DNA of 64,000 nucleotides from Deferribacteres bacterium (GCA_020633655.1 JACKDF010000004.1:372001-436000); one strand, 5' to 3'; numbered from the stretch's first letter, positions 8,783 to 17,322 are shown. Numbers and translations are program-made. The notes: generated by a model from the sequence alone, not told the origin.

Positions 8783-10211
8783 AAAAACAATCGTTGCGCT
8801 TTCCCTGTGCCTGTCATTCTTCGGAAGCATCGTCGCGCAGCAGCAGATCAGTGTAACAGAAATCAATTATGAAAAATTTATCCGGTTTACGCGCCTGGAT
8901 ATCTCTCTTACAGATAGGGCTGAGTATTCTTTCGTCGATGATCTCGAGCACGGTGCGCTTGTTCTTAATCTGCAAGCAGCCTTGCCACAAACATTGAATT
9001 TGCCTGAAATGGAATCCGGTGAGTTATCCGTTTCGGGCAATGGCAACTCTGGTACGATACAGATCAACTTTCCTTCGAAATTTCGCTATGAATCTTTCTT
9101 TTATCCGCCGGAAAAGAAGATCATCATCGATATTTATGAAAGCAAAGAACCGGCGGACCGGTTAACAGTGCCGAAAAAAATACCAGTAAATACAGGCAGT
9201 GCCTATCTTGCCGGGATTACCGCATTACAGACTGGCGACACGACGGAAGCTGTTGCCCAGTTTCGAAAAGTCATTGAGGAAAATCCAAACCATACGCGTG
9301 CGCACCTGCAATTGGGCATGTTATTGTCCTTGCAGAAGGATAAAAAACAAGCACTTTACCATTTAAAACGTGCACAGGAAAATGTTGAATTTGCGTTTAT
9401 TTCCAACCTGTATATCGCAAACCTGAATGAAAAAGGTAAAGCAGCTGATACATCTGTTCAGCGACCAAGTTCAACAAGAGTTGTGCAAACGCAATCACCG
9501 GAAAAATCCCCCACACTCGATGAACCGACACAAGTCGACTCTGCACCCTCACCAATGCCATTACGATCGCAGCTGGCTAATGCATTTGTGATAAAAAGCG
9601 TGCTGATCGCTGCAGGAAGCCTTGTCGTATTGATCCTGCTTTACTCGGTATGGCGCAATTACCGGCGCCGGTCTTCAGGAAAAGATAACCGGGAAGATCA
9701 GGTACAACGCATTATTAAATTGATGGAAAAAAACAATTTGTACCGCAACACAAAATCACCGGAAGCACACGAAACCAGGTCGAGAATATCTCAACAAACA
9801 CAATCGCTGAAACAGCCTGTTGAGCGAATTGATCTTCGTGATGATACCGATGTAGCAATGCCCGTTTCTGAGGAGTTGAAAACCCGAATCCAGCTGGCCG
9901 AAGGGTATCCCCCCTCAGAACAGCGAATTGAAAGTTCGCGTCTGCGTCAAATACAACGAACGATGAATGAAAATAATATCGTTCCACAGGGCAGAAATCG
10001 TCTGACGCCAACGGCACTCAAAGCAAAATCAGAAATTCTCGATTATGCACTGGATGGTTATTCTGTGCGGGAAATTGCAGAGAAACTGCAAATTGGGGTA
10101 GGAGAAGTGGAACTCGTGCTCGGTCTTCGCAAGTCAGGACCAGCGACACCTGCACCCGTTCCTGTACAAAATGGTGAATCAAACTTGCGGATCGATTTTG
10201 CGGATAACTAA
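8769..10211 (+). CDS. Exported TPR / single-membrane-helix / HTH protein, flagellar cluster
   Basis: No single named family covers this 480-residue protein. In order it has: a signal sequence (KKTIVALSLCLSFFGSIVA); a beta-rich region (about 25-125) resembling AMIN-type domains ('RFTRLDISLTDRAEYSF', 'KKIIIDIYE'); about two TPR units (140-210); a proline-rich linker; a membrane helix near 278-300 (VLIAAGSLVVLILLYSVW); and a cytoplasmic tail ending in a helix-turn-helix-like motif ('DGYSVREIAEKLQIGVGEVELVLGL'). That last motif resembles the C-terminus of the small DUF6115 proteins of Firmicutes flagellar clusters. The periplasm-to-cytoplasm layout suggests an envelope sensor or scaffold. I chose ATG 8769, overlapping the HDOD gene; GTG 8760 is the alternative. 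Confidence 0.75.
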   Translation: MQWTKKTIVALSLCLSFFGSIVAQQQISVTEINYEKFIRFTRLDISLTDRAEYSFVDDLEHGALVLNLQAALPQTLNLPEMESGELSVSGNGNSGTIQINFPSKFRYESFFYPPEKKIIIDIYESKEPADRLTVPKKIPVNTGSAYLAGITALQTGDTTEAVAQFRKVIEENPNHTRAHLQLGMLLSLQKDKKQALYHLKRAQENVEFAFISNLYIANLNEKGKAADTSVQRPSSTRVVQTQSPEKSPTLDEPTQVDSAPSPMPLRSQLANAFVIKSVLIAAGSLVVLILLYSVWRNYRRRSSGKDNREDQVQRIIKLMEKNNLYRNTKSPEAHETRSRISQQTQSLKQPVERIDLRDDTDVAMPVSEELKTRIQLAEGYPPSEQRIESSRLRQIQRTMNENNIVPQGRNRLTPTALKAKSEILDYALDGYSVREIAEKLQIGVGEVELVLGLRKSGPATPAPVPVQNGESNLRIDFADN

Positions 10212-10223
10212 TAGCCTCGAAGC

Positions 10224-10910
10224 ATGAATATTCCTCAATCCGGTAAAGAGTTTGCGAGTCCGTATGCAGTTAAATTCATTTCGAAAAAGGTGCTGGAAAC
10301 GCTCTTTCGACCGGGTAGAAATTTGCGGGGGATCGTTACCAAAGACCTGGGTGATGGCAAATTTCTTTTTCGTGTGGCAAAATACAACCTGGTTGCGACA
10401 TCGCTTAAACCTTTATCGGTTGGACAGCAAGTTCGTGTTCTGGTGCGGGAAAATAAGCCCAAGTTGCTTCTGAAAATTAATCCGGAAATCGAATCGGATG
10501 CGCCACTGAAGCAAAATAGTGAGCAGGTGAATCAGGAAAAGCCGGAGGAGATTCTCCATCTTTATTTGCGATTCACCGATTCTGAATTTGTTGCCCGGAG
10601 CCATCTTCAGGTTGATGAGAATGAAACTGAGGTGACAGCGGGTGAGCATGTTTCGTTCGTTTTGCATTTGCAGGATACTCAAACGGGGGAGAGCAAGTAC
10701 CAGTTTCGAATATCAGAAAATAACCTGTTTCTGGATATTGCAACGGATAAGTTGCCCTGGTTTCAAATTCTTCGCAACGGAATGACAGAATTGCAGGAAA
10801 TTTTGCAGACACAGACTGGAGTTCCGGGTTTCACCAATATCAAACTGGACGCTCAGAAAAAGAGCGAAGGTGCAGGAAAATCGGCAAAATATATAAACAT
10901 GAAAATTTGA
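10224..10910 (+). CDS. FliK-like N-terminal-type protein, unknown role
   Basis: The 228-residue protein has no signal peptide or membrane segment. Residues 25-90 ('GRNLRGIVTKDLGDGKFLFRVAKYNLVATS..LSVGQQVRVLV') form a small beta domain resembling one found in divergent hook-length control (FliK-like) proteins of some flagellar clusters. The rest has further beta-type repeats ('VTAGEHVSFVLHLQD'). The FlhB-C paralogue just downstream fits a substrate-switching context, since FliK acts on FlhB. The FliK assignment is an inference from this weak similarity and position only; no FliK C-terminal domain is recognisable. Confidence 0.6.
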   Translation: MNIPQSGKEFASPYAVKFISKKVLETLFRPGRNLRGIVTKDLGDGKFLFRVAKYNLVATSLKPLSVGQQVRVLVRENKPKLLLKINPEIESDAPLKQNSEQVNQEKPEEILHLYLRFTDSEFVARSHLQVDENETEVTAGEHVSFVLHLQDTQTGESKYQFRISENNLFLDIATDKLPWFQILRNGMTELQEILQTQTGVPGFTNIKLDAQKKSEGAGKSAKYINMKI

Positions 10911-11019
10911 TGTACGGATTTTGTAATGTGAAATAATGATAAACACGATCCGATTTTGTGCACATCTGTGAAATGTGAGTCTTGAATTAGCGCTGACCAG
11001 GAGTAGAAAAATCTCGAAA

Positions 11020-11283
11020 ATGCAGAAAACAGCCGTTGCCCTTTCCTACAAGCCATCCAAAAGTAGTGCGCCACAGGTGGTTGCCAAAGGGAAAGGCCTG
11101 CTGGCGGAGAAAATAATCGCCATTGCGCAGGAAAACGGTGTAGAAGTTCTCCGTGACGATAAACTGCTGCAGGCATTGATGCTACTTGAGGTTGAACAGC
11201 AGATTCCTGTGGAGCTTTATGATGCCGTTGCGGCCGTGCTTGCTTTTATTTATAAAAAACGAGCAGAACTGCCAGCGGTTTGA
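11020..11283 (+). CDS. FlhB C-terminal domain paralogue (FhlB-type)
   Basis: The 87-residue product aligns with the cytoplasmic domain of FlhB after the cleavage site: 'AVALSYKPSKSSAPQVVAKGKG' here against 'AVALNYEPGKSNAPIIVAKGER' in FlhB, and 'EQQIPVELYDAVAAVLAFIYK' against 'NREIPVDAYQAVAEILSYIYQ'. Stand-alone FlhB-C homologues (FhlB, YlqH) occur in many flagellar clusters and can stand in for the cleaved FlhB fragment. The N-P-x-H motif is absent, as expected. ATG 11020 fits the family; a GTG at 10975 would add a non-homologous 15-residue arm. The ribosome-binding site is poor for both. Confidence 0.85.
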   Translation: MQKTAVALSYKPSKSSAPQVVAKGKGLLAEKIIAIAQENGVEVLRDDKLLQALMLLEVEQQIPVELYDAVAAVLAFIYKKRAELPAV

Positions 11284-11430
11284 AAAGTTCAAGCATTATT
11301 TGAAACGTTCATTTGTCTGGTTGATTTATACGTTGCGTTGAACGGGTGATTGGCAAAAACCGCTTCCCAGGCCTGTTGTTAATGAATTTAACGGATTCGA
11401 TTACCGCCTGATTGTAAATGGAGTGTTGTT

Positions 11431-11895
11431 TTGAGTAAGAATTTTAAAAATGATGAAGAACTTACGGTTCGTGTTGTTTCTGATGAAGAAATTCACATGT
11501 CAATGCTGGCTGTGGGAAAACTCATAAAACCAATACGGGAGCAATTGTATGAATTTGCCAGTGGACGTGGATTCAGCGATGACCAGATTTATGAGATTCA
11601 ATTAGCCGTTAACGAAGCACTCGCCAATATAATTAAACACGGCTATAAAGGTGAAAAAAGAGGCGAAATTGAGCTCTCTGCAGAAACCAATAGATTTGGA
11701 GATCTTGAAATTGCGATTCAGGATTTCGCCGAAAAAGTGGATTTAGCAAAGCTCGTGTCCCGTGATCTGGAGGATGTGCAGGATAGCGGGCTTGGCGTTT
11801 ATTTGATAAACAATCTGATGGATGAAGTTGAATATGATTTATCCCGGGAAAAAGGTACCCGATTGATTTTAAAGAAGAAATTAAAACAAGAGTAG
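11431..11895 (+). CDS. RsbW-like anti-sigma factor / serine kinase
   Basis: This is an ATP-binding protein of the GHKL (HATPase_c_2) type that, in partner-switching systems, binds a sigma factor or other target and phosphorylates a STAS antagonist. The 154-residue product has the N-box ('QLAVNEALANIIKHGYKG'), a G1-type segment ('IAIQDFAEKVD') and the G2 box ('DSGLGVYLINNLMDEVEY'). Translation starts at TTG 11431 after GGAG. The STAS gene follows 9 bases later, so the pair forms a classic module. Its target is unknown; FliA or the downstream signalling proteins are candidates. Confidence 0.9.
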   Translation: MSKNFKNDEELTVRVVSDEEIHMSMLAVGKLIKPIREQLYEFASGRGFSDDQIYEIQLAVNEALANIIKHGYKGEKRGEIELSAETNRFGDLEIAIQDFAEKVDLAKLVSRDLEDVQDSGLGVYLINNLMDEVEYDLSREKGTRLILKKKLKQE

Positions 11896-11904
11896 AGGCT
11901 AATT

Positions 11905-12237
11905 ATGAACGATCTGGTTGCGAAAACGAATGATGCGACGGTTATCACTTTGCAAGGTGAGCTGGATGTCAACAATGTTGAAGATTTAAAAACGGTCATT
12001 GAATCGGAGCTGAGTGATGGAACAGGCAAGATTTTAATCGATCTTAATAAAGTCACTTACATGGACAGTGCTGCCCTTGGCGTGCTTGTTGCCGGTTTGA
12101 AAAGAGCGCGACTCTCCAATGCCCAATTTAAATTAGCAAATGTGAAGGGGAATGTTGAGAATATTTTTAAGCTCACCCGGCTGACAAAATTCTTTGAAAT
12201 TTATAACAGTGTAGATTCTGCAATGGAAAGCTTTTAA
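11905..12237 (+). CDS. STAS-domain anti-sigma factor antagonist (RsbV-like)
   Basis: The 110-residue protein is a single STAS domain. It has the typical strands 'VITLQGELDVNN', 'GKILIDLNKVTYMDSAALGVLVAGLKRA' and 'FKLANVKGNVENIFKLTRL'. Ser55 in 'MDSAALG' is at the position phosphorylated by RsbW/SpoIIAB kinases; unphosphorylated antagonist releases the kinase's partner. It follows the RsbW-like gene by 9 bases, and a GAF protein starts 9 bases after it. I infer one operon acting in one signalling chain. Confidence 0.93.
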   Translation: MNDLVAKTNDATVITLQGELDVNNVEDLKTVIESELSDGTGKILIDLNKVTYMDSAALGVLVAGLKRARLSNAQFKLANVKGNVENIFKLTRLTKFFEIYNSVDSAMESF

Positions 12238-12246
12238 TTGAGGTGA

Positions 12247-12783
12247 ATGATGGATAAAATCCGTATGATTCGGGAAAAACTGGAAGAAAGCAAAAATCAA
12301 TGTACAACCACCGAGTACCGGGAGCTCGTCAAGACTGAACTGGACAAATGCCTGGCTTTGCTCGCGGAACACATCGAATTTGAATCCGCGAGTTTGTTCG
12401 GATTGGCGCGCAGAAACCGGACATTGCAGAAAATGTGTGATTTCGGTGGCGGAGTGAATTTTATCAACAGTGTTCGCTTCGAGAATGGATTCGGCCTTTC
12501 TGCCTGGGTTGCCAAAAAGCAAAAACCGATTTACTTATCCGATATCCATCGCGGCAGCCGCCATGGGCAGGCACCGATTCGCTCTTATTTGTCTACGCCA
12601 ATAGTCAGCGACGAAAGTGTTATCGGGGTATTAAACCTCGCACATACGAAAGCATTCGCATTTGAACGCCGTGAAATGTTGACGATCAAAACCTTTATCG
12701 ATAATCTTAAGCCAATCCTGGAAATTTACCAGCGTTACAGTTATGGATTTAGAAACCTCTCGCAAAGCAGTTTTACTTATTGA
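12247..12783 (+). CDS. GAF domain protein
   Basis: The 178-residue protein has an N-terminal helix (about 1-50) and a single GAF sensory domain ('ESASLFGLARRNRTLQKM', 'GFGLSAWVAKKQKPIYLSDI', 'SYLSTPIVSDESVIGVLNLAH'). No output domain is attached. GAF domains bind small ligands or chromophores; in partner-switching pathways they often feed a phosphatase or kinase. Its last 41 bases overlap the start of the REC-PAS-DHp gene in another frame, which ties the two translationally. The ligand cannot be inferred. Confidence 0.85.
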   Translation: MMDKIRMIREKLEESKNQCTTTEYRELVKTELDKCLALLAEHIEFESASLFGLARRNRTLQKMCDFGGGVNFINSVRFENGFGLSAWVAKKQKPIYLSDIHRGSRHGQAPIRSYLSTPIVSDESVIGVLNLAHTKAFAFERREMLTIKTFIDNLKPILEIYQRYSYGFRNLSQSSFTY

Positions 12784-13822
12784 TGACGACCGCAGTCTGC
12801 ATCAGATAGAGCAGTACGTTTTACGGCAGAACGGATTTGAGCTCATCTCTGCTTATTCCGGGGATGAAGGGCTGAAAAAAGCACTGTCAGAAAGACCGGA
12901 TGTTATATTGTTGGATTATATGATGCCCGGACTTTCCGGAAGAGACGTCCTGAACAAAGTCCAAACGGATATCGAGTACAGCGATATAAAATCGATTCCG
13001 ATTGTCATGCTCACCGCTGCGATTCATGATGATCAGCATATTCGGGACTTGCTCCATCAAGGGCTAGCGGCATATTTATGCAAGCCCTTTGGGAAAAATG
13101 AGCTCATCAATGTTTTAAATAGTGTCATTCATAAGCAAGCAGAAGCACTGGAAGAAAAACTGTTGTTCGAACAATTGCTTCATTCCCGTGACTTTTTTCA
13201 TAACATTTTATCCAACTTTCCCGGTTTGCTCATTACAACAGACCAGCTTGGATTAATAAATTATTTCAGCGGTGGTTCGAGTACTTTTTCCAGCATGGAG
13301 CCTGGTGAGGTAAAGGGACGTACTATCTGGGATTTGTTGCAGATCAATGAACACGAAGTATTTTTCTTTTTCCATAACCACGCAGAGGCAGAGTACTTCA
13401 AAAAAGAAACGTGTTTGCTCGATCAAAACGGTAGCGAGATTCCCGTAGCGATTACTTTGTCCCACCTCAAGAAAAACGACGGGGAGGTCGTTGGCTTGCT
13501 TTGCATCGCGCATGATTTGATTGCACAACACAAGTTTGAAGCCGAGAAAAACGAAAAAGAGCAAATCAAAGGTATCGTGCAAGCGATGGCAACCGTCAAT
13601 CACGAGATCAACAATCCTCTTACACCAATTTTGGGGAATTTAAGTTTACTCATTTCTGAATCGGCGAATTTGCCAACTGATATTCTTGTAAAACTCACTA
13701 GAATTCAGGAAAGTGCGGAGATAATTCGCGAGAAGGTTTATAAGATGAGTAATATTTCAAAACCAATTTTCAAGTCTTATTATAAAGACGAGATGATCAT
13801 TGATATTGAAAGATCACAGTAG
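12743..13822 (+). CDS. Response regulator-PAS-DHp protein lacking a kinase catalytic domain
   Basis: The 359-residue protein has a receiver domain (about 8-130) with phospho-acceptor Asp58 ('LLDYMMPGLSG') and Lys in 'LCKPFGK', then a PAS domain (about 140-255) and a histidine-kinase dimerisation segment with His287 ('NHEINNPLTPILGNLSLL'). The frame stops soon after, and no N or G boxes of an ATPase domain follow in this or the next 340 bases. It therefore cannot autophosphorylate by itself and may be a phosphotransfer or decoy protein. The nearest GHKL ATPase is the RsbW-like gene at 11431. The gene ends the operon. Confidence 0.85.
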   Translation: MDLETSRKAVLLIDDDRSLHQIEQYVLRQNGFELISAYSGDEGLKKALSERPDVILLDYMMPGLSGRDVLNKVQTDIEYSDIKSIPIVMLTAAIHDDQHIRDLLHQGLAAYLCKPFGKNELINVLNSVIHKQAEALEEKLLFEQLLHSRDFFHNILSNFPGLLITTDQLGLINYFSGGSSTFSSMEPGEVKGRTIWDLLQINEHEVFFFFHNHAEAEYFKKETCLLDQNGSEIPVAITLSHLKKNDGEVVGLLCIAHDLIAQHKFEAEKNEKEQIKGIVQAMATVNHEINNPLTPILGNLSLLISESANLPTDILVKLTRIQESAEIIREKVYKMSNISKPIFKSYYKDEMIIDIERSQ

Positions 13823-14162
13823 TTAAAACCCAATATCCAAATCCAATGTCCAGTTCCTTGCTTCAATATCCTGCTGCTCATAATTTTGCTTTGACAATTC
13901 AACTTTCTCAGATTTGAATAGGGTGTGTTGGAATTGGCTCTTGGATTTGGCTTCCTTTTTACAATCCGGCATTTCTCTCCCTGGCCTGCAAAATTTTCCC
14001 CATTCATAAAGACACGTGAAGAAATATCGAGATAAGCAAATTACCTTAATTGCTTGTTGATTAAAGGATTATAGCGCTTTATTCAACGTTTTTTTTCGTG
14101 GCATATCCCTTGCATTAAAGCGAATAAGTGCGCATCCCATTGAATCCGAAACAGAGGTTTTT
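13823..14162 (+). other. Intergenic region before flgF
   Basis: No coding potential was seen. Bases 13829-13852 carry a copy of a dispersed 'CCAATATCCAA/TCCAATGTCC' repeat family that recurs near 32.2, 34.5 and 42.3 kb. A sigma-54-type promoter lies at 14099-14114. The middle part could hold enhancer sites but shows no obvious palindrome. Confidence 0.6.
14099..14114 (+). promoter_or_regulatory. Sigma-54 (-24/-12) promoter upstream of flgF
   Basis: The sequence TGGCATATCCCTTGCA differs from TGGCACRNNNNTTGCW only at the sixth position. GG at 14100-14101 and GC at 14112-14113 have the required 10-base spacing. The predicted start near 14125 leaves a 38-base leader before flgF. It would drive the long flgF-to-csrA gene block. 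Confidence 0.7.
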
Positions 14163-14879
14163 ATGATCCGAGGTTTATTTACATCCGCTACCAGCATGAC
14201 TGCACGCCGCACGGAACAAGAGATCGTTACCAATAATCTGGCGAACATGAACACTGCTGGATATAAACGTGATCGCATCGCATTCCATAATGTGCTCGAT
14301 GCGTCAAATATGGTGAACGATGATCAAAACTTTCAAGGTATCGAATATATCGAGACCGATTATTCTGCCGGGCAGTTTAAGCAGACCGACAATACCCTGG
14401 ATTTCGCACTGGAAGGGGAAGGGTTTTTTGTTGTCCAAAATGGCAACGAGCAATTTTACACCCGAAATGGCAATTTCATGCTTGGTAATGATGGCGAATT
14501 GCTCAGCTCAAATGGATTTCGGGTTATGGGGGCGGATGGCCCCATCGTGCTGCGCGAAAACGACTTTGTTGTCAACAAAGATGGCACATTTTTATCTGAA
14601 AATACCATTGTAGGAAAATTGCTGGTCGTCGCTTTTGATGAACCCAGAAATTTAGATAAGGCCGGGTACAATTTGTTTTCCAAACCTGCCGCATTACCGG
14701 AACCGCAAATTGTGGACACAGCGATAAAACAGGGGGCTCTTGAAGAATCAAATGTCAATCCCCTTGAAGAAATGGTCAATTTGATCATGATTTCCCGTGA
14801 TTATAACGAAAACCAGAAATCGATACAGACACAAGACTCGACACTGCAAAAAGCAGTAAATGATTTAGGACGCATCTAA
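14163..14879 (+). CDS. flgF: Flagellar basal-body rod protein FlgF
   Basis: FlgF is a proximal rod protein assembled through the flagellar export channel. The 238-residue protein has the rod/hook N-terminal signature ('ATSMTARRTEQEIVTNNLANMNTAGYKRDR'), the central 'FALEGEGFFVVQNGNEQFYTRNGNF' and the C-terminal helix ('LEEMVNLIMISRDYNENQKSI'). Being shorter than, and just before, the flgG-type gene, it is assigned FlgF; very similar rod proteins can be hard to tell apart. It is the first gene after the sigma-54-type site at 14099. Confidence 0.88.
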   Translation: MIRGLFTSATSMTARRTEQEIVTNNLANMNTAGYKRDRIAFHNVLDASNMVNDDQNFQGIEYIETDYSAGQFKQTDNTLDFALEGEGFFVVQNGNEQFYTRNGNFMLGNDGELLSSNGFRVMGADGPIVLRENDFVVNKDGTFLSENTIVGKLLVVAFDEPRNLDKAGYNLFSKPAALPEPQIVDTAIKQGALEESNVNPLEEMVNLIMISRDYNENQKSIQTQDSTLQKAVNDLGRI

Positions 14880-14913
14880 TCCGGAACCGACTCCTGACGA
14901 AAGGAACCAGAAA

Positions 14914-15702
14914 ATGATTCGAGCATTGAGAACTGCAGCAACGGGAATGTTTGCTCAGGAATTGCAAATTGATACGATTTCCAATAATCTTGCCAACGTA
15001 AATACCACTGGCTATAAAAAAGCGAAAATTGAATTTCAGGATCTGCTTTACCAAAACCGGCGCGCGATTGGCGTGGCTAATGTCCAGGGTGTGAACACAC
15101 CGACTGAGATTCAAATTGGCCATGGTACTGCAGCAGTGAGTGTGCAGAAAAGCTTTACACAAGGGGATATCAACATCACCGAAAATCCCCTTGATCTCGC
15201 TATCGATGGCAACGGTTTTTTTCAAGTCCTGCGTAATGATGGCACTATCGCCTACACGCGGGATGGTTCGTTTAAGCTGGCCTCGGATGGACGCATCATC
15301 AACTCCGACGGACTGGTATTGGAGCCAGAAGCGACACTGCCCGCGGATACTCAAAGCGTGCGCATTGCCAAAGATGGGATCATTTCCGTTTTGACTGCGG
15401 GCGAAACCGAAGCAATAGAGATCGGCCGTATTGAATTGGCGCGTTTTATCAATCCCGCAGGATTGGAAAATTTGGGTGGTAACATTTACAAAGCGACGGA
15501 AGCTGCAGGGGAACCGATAGTCGGAAGCCCCGGCGCAGAAAATTTTGGCACAGTCCGTCAGGGAACCATTGAAATGTCCAACGTTCAGGTCGTTGAGGAG
15601 ATGATTAACATGATAATCGCCCAGCGTGCCTACGAAATCAATTCAAAAGCCATTCGTACCTCCGAAGAAATGTTGAATATCGCAAGCAACCTGCGCAGAT
15701 AG
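14914..15702 (+). CDS. flgG: Flagellar distal rod protein FlgG
   Basis: FlgG builds the distal rod through the periplasm. The 262-residue length fits the family. The N-terminus 'MIRALRTAATGMFAQELQIDTISNNLANVNTTGYKK' is the canonical FlgG form. 'LDLAIDGNGFFQVLRNDG' and the C-terminal 'NVQVVEEMINMIIAQRAYEINSKAI' complete the signature. It follows flgF by 34 bases with a ribosome-binding site (aaagga) and precedes flgA, the common order. Confidence 0.96.
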   Translation: MIRALRTAATGMFAQELQIDTISNNLANVNTTGYKKAKIEFQDLLYQNRRAIGVANVQGVNTPTEIQIGHGTAAVSVQKSFTQGDINITENPLDLAIDGNGFFQVLRNDGTIAYTRDGSFKLASDGRIINSDGLVLEPEATLPADTQSVRIAKDGIISVLTAGETEAIEIGRIELARFINPAGLENLGGNIYKATEAAGEPIVGSPGAENFGTVRQGTIEMSNVQVVEEMINMIIAQRAYEINSKAIRTSEEMLNIASNLRR

Positions 15703-15717
15703 TAACCAGGATATCCA

Positions 15718-16713
15718 ATGAAAACGAATAGGAAGACGCATCATTCTGGCATTTTTAGAAAGAGTCTATTGCTTTTACTCATGATAGTCTCCTTTACTGC
15801 CACTTTTGCTGGGGACAAAATTTCATTGAATTTGAAATCACAAGCCATCGTTGTAGGCCCTGAAATACGATTACTCGATGTCTGCACTGTTGCGCCAAAT
15901 GATAAAAATTTGCTGCAGCGATTGGATAAAATCGTCCTTGGACGTGCTGCGCCACCGGGAGAAGCGAAAGAAATTTCGCGCAGTCTGATTAAAATGCATC
16001 TTCGTCGTGTCAAGCTTTATGATCAGTTGGAATCGATCACCGGTCCACGGTCTGTTCGTGTGCAGACTGCACAAAAGGATATCACGCGTGTGAAAATTGA
16101 GGATGCGGTGGCTACCTTTATTTCGAAAAAACTGCAGGGGCCAAATCTCGAATGGCGATTTGATTATCTCCGGATAGCGGAAAAAATTGCCGGGCCGGTC
16201 GAGGATTACGAACTTAAAGTACATTTGCTTAAAGCCGGTTTAGATAAAGGCCATACGGCACTTGAAGTGCGCGTACTCTGCGATGGCAAAACTGTCACAC
16301 GTACCAAGGTGACCGGTATTCTGCGTACATTCGAAACCGTTGCGGTCGCACGGGACATCATCGATCGTGGTAATAAAATTAGTTCAGCAAATTTCCTCAT
16401 GGAAAAAAAAGAGACAACCTATCTCCCTGGTAAACCCCTCGATTTACTAATCCTCGAAGAGCCGTTGGAAACACGCGTACGAATTCCCGCTGGGAAAATC
16501 ATACTCCAAGAAATGATCACAACAGTGCCAACAGTCCGCAAAGGTGAAACTGTACAACTCGAAATCAAGGCTGGCACAGTGCTTCTGCAAACGGAGGCTT
16601 TGTCGCAGCAAAATGGTGCAATGAACGATAAAATTCGTGTCTGGCTGCAGGACACACGGAAAGTTCTCAAAGGTGTCGTTGTTGGTAAAGGGAAAGTGCT
16701 GGTTGAATTATGA
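15718..16713 (+). CDS. flgA: Flagellar P-ring assembly chaperone FlgA
   Basis: FlgA is a periplasmic chaperone for P-ring (FlgI) assembly. The 331-residue protein begins with a basic segment and a hydrophobic signal core (SLLLLLMIVSFTATFAGD). Residues 200-325 form the SAF and chaperone region ('VAVARDIIDRGNKISSANFLMEKKET', 'AGKIILQEMITTVPTVRKGETVQLEIKAG'), ending in 'GVVVGKGKVLVEL'. It is longer than enterobacterial FlgA because of an extra N-terminal region. It overlaps flgH by 4 bases (ATGA). Confidence 0.9.
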   Translation: MKTNRKTHHSGIFRKSLLLLLMIVSFTATFAGDKISLNLKSQAIVVGPEIRLLDVCTVAPNDKNLLQRLDKIVLGRAAPPGEAKEISRSLIKMHLRRVKLYDQLESITGPRSVRVQTAQKDITRVKIEDAVATFISKKLQGPNLEWRFDYLRIAEKIAGPVEDYELKVHLLKAGLDKGHTALEVRVLCDGKTVTRTKVTGILRTFETVAVARDIIDRGNKISSANFLMEKKETTYLPGKPLDLLILEEPLETRVRIPAGKIILQEMITTVPTVRKGETVQLEIKAGTVLLQTEALSQQNGAMNDKIRVWLQDTRKVLKGVVVGKGKVLVEL

Positions 16714-17321
16714 AAAAAAAATGTATGCAGCAGGGAATGCGCTCCTGGACAAGGTTTGTAACATTTGTTGTTTTGTTAATGAGTTTTTCCAGCATTTCCC
16801 TTAATGGCCAAACGTTTACCAGCATCGAATCATTTTTCTCCGATACCCGCGCAAACCGGGTTGGTGATATCGTCACCATCCACATTATCGAATATTCCAC
16901 CGGAAGCAACACAGCGACCTCCCGTACACAAAAAAACAGCGATGTTGGATTGAATTCTGATGGTTCGGGCAGTTTAGGCTTTTTTCCAATAGGTGGATTT
17001 GGATTGAAGAATAATGTGGATTTTCAGGGGCAGGGTGAATCGAGTCGTAAAGGCAGTTTACAGGGGAAAATGACAGCGAAGATCACAGCGATTGATGACA
17101 ATGGAAATTACGTTATTAAAGGGCGCAGGGAAATAGTAGTCAACAACGAAAAACAGACGATGGAATTGGACGGGACAGTGCGTCCACAGGACATTTCCAA
17201 AGAAAACATAATTATGAGTTATGATATTGCCGATGCGAAAATTATTTACACGGGAAACGGGCAAGCAACGAGAAGCCAGAAACCAGGGTGGATTACCCGT
17301 ATATTTAACTGGCTTTTTTAG
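16710..17321 (+). CDS. flgH: Flagellar L-ring protein FlgH
   Basis: FlgH forms the outer-membrane L ring around the flagellar rod, so its presence indicates a diderm cell. The 203-residue protein has the family core 'SFFSDTRANRVGDIVTIHIIEYS', 'GSLQGKMTAKITAIDDNGNYVIKGRREIVVNNEKQTMELDGTVRPQDI' and 'DAKIIYTGNGQ'. It has a signal-like hydrophobic segment (TFVVLLMSFSSISLNG), but no cysteine follows it. The lipobox found in classic FlgH lipoproteins is therefore absent. It begins inside the last codons of flgA. Confidence 0.94.
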   Translation: MKKKCMQQGMRSWTRFVTFVVLLMSFSSISLNGQTFTSIESFFSDTRANRVGDIVTIHIIEYSTGSNTATSRTQKNSDVGLNSDGSGSLGFFPIGGFGLKNNVDFQGQGESSRKGSLQGKMTAKITAIDDNGNYVIKGRREIVVNNEKQTMELDGTVRPQDISKENIIMSYDIADAKIIYTGNGQATRSQKPGWITRIFNWLF

Positions 17322-17322
17322 C

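Noticed and set aside
17221..17322. Upstream ATG starts for flgI inside flgH
   Set aside because: They would overlap flgH by about 100 bases and put a long charged arm before the signal peptide; the TTG just after flgH is more plausible.
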